Of a stretch of 13,414 nucleotides of DNA, positions 12,877 through 13,414 are shown piece by piece. The stretch covers positions 10,398 to 23,811 of the forward strand of contig DAUV01000045.1 of the NCBI GenBank assembly GCA_002505325.1, given 5' to 3'. Origin of the DNA: Euryarchaeota archaeon UBA623. Lineage in GTDB: Archaea > Thermoplasmatota > Poseidoniia > Poseidoniales > Thalassarchaeaceae. Each line of letters starts with the position of its first letter. Position 1 is the stretch's first letter. Both the position numbers and the translations under genes were made by a program. The notes beneath the pieces were generated by a model. The model ran no database searches. It saw only the letters and a program-made list of their open reading frames with translations, and had not been told where the DNA came from.

Positions 12877-13414
12877 ATGTCGGATTGGAGCGCAAAGAAT
12901 CCATACTCCTCCAATCTGAATGAGAACTACGTTCTCAATGGTGAGGGTTCGCGCAAGGAGACTCGACACATTGTCTTCAATCTCGGTGACTCTGGTCTAC
13001 AGTACAAGGCCGGAGATGCACTTGGGGTGATTCCACGCTGCCCGCCCGAACTGGTAGTGGAGATTCTTACCACCTGTGGCTTCTCAGGTGAGGAAGAGGT
13101 CGAAACACATCTAGGAGTTTGCAGTTTGCGTGAGGCACTCACTGCCCGATACGAGATTCACAGGATTTCAAAGAAGTGGATTGGGGGACTCGGTTCGAGA
13201 CTATCGTCCAAATCGGGCAGCATCGAGATTCGAATCGTCCACCGGCAGCGAACTTCGTCACAAGATGGCTCAGTAGTGATGGACTGGAGAGGGAGCGGAA
13301 TCGAGGATGACATTCCGGACGACTATGTCGAAATCGGCTCAGCAAGCGATCCTGCCGAGGCACTCTGGGCCAAACTAACAGAGGACCCCAAGGCAATGGA
13401 GGACTACATCTGGT
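12877..13414 (+). CDS. CysJ-like flavoprotein reductase lacking the flavodoxin domain (cut by window edge)
   Basis: The first 179 codons of a gene that runs off the right end. The sequence matches the FAD-binding domain of the sulfite reductase flavoprotein / cytochrome P450 reductase family: NPYSSNLNENYVLNGEGS (8-25), KETRHIVFNL (27-36), YKAGDALGVIP (43-53), PPELVVEIL (56-64) and LREALTARYEI (84-94). In CysJ these motifs follow an FMN flavodoxin domain; here the protein starts directly at them, with a perfect SD six bases before ATG 12877. It would pass electrons from NADPH to FAD and on to a separate partner, perhaps a sulfite reductase, but the partner and the NADPH-binding half are outside the window. 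A role in assimilatory sulfite reduction is therefore only suggested. Confidence 0.88.
   Translation, partial: MSDWSAKNPYSSNLNENYVLNGEGSRKETRHIVFNLGDSGLQYKAGDALGVIPRCPPELVVEILTTCGFSGEEEVETHLGVCSLREALTARYEIHRISKKWIGGLGSRLSSKSGSIEIRIVHRQRTSSQDGSVVMDWRGSGIEDDIPDDYVEIGSASDPAEALWAKLTEDPKAMEDYIW

Overview
The window looks like chromosomal DNA of an uncultured archaeon, most likely a marine euryarchaeon of the Marine Group II (Poseidoniales) kind. The lineage is inferred. What is visible is an Orc1/Cdc6 replication initiator, an archaeal-type phosphopantetheine adenylyltransferase fused to a DUF359-type kinase, TATA-like promoter elements and strong Shine-Dalgarno (SD) sites. These sit beside enzymes of bacterial or eukaryotic flavour: GlpX-type fructose bisphosphatase, vertebrate-like class I aldolase and a CysJ-like flavoprotein. 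No rRNA, tRNA, CRISPR array, insertion sequence or integrase was seen.

Layout. 1-208 (-) is the N-terminus of a FAD-dependent oxidoreductase, divergent from moaE (+, 289-711). A ferredoxin and a phytoene-desaturase-like FAD oxidoreductase form a two-gene operon (-, 2328-712). Divergent from it is moaC-glpX-fba (+, 2458-4952), which joins a molybdopterin gene to two gluconeogenic enzymes. A coupled pair of small winged-helix proteins follows (-, 5481-4953). Divergent from that pair is an unrecognised 873-residue protein with an N-terminal winged helix (+, 5736-8357). Next come a probably broken zinc-ribbon gene (8400-8644) and the two-domain CoA biosynthesis protein (+, 8715-9731). On the minus strand lie an MBL-fold hydrolase (12770-11955), a 398-base AT-rich gap that is a candidate replication origin, orc1/cdc6 (11556-10318) and a four-helix membrane protein (10262-9732). 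The window ends inside a flavoprotein reductase that starts directly with its FAD domain (+, 12877-13414).

Genes are tightly packed. All three convergent gene pairs abut with no spacer, and each shares the same hexamer TGATTA: a TGA stop on the plus strand directly followed by a TAA stop on the minus strand. Among complete genes, TAA is used only at these three junctions. I rate this the most unexpected structural pattern here. The other leads are the unrecognised 873-residue protein with its winged-helix neighbours, the putative origin, the CoA fusion and the frameshifted zinc ribbon.
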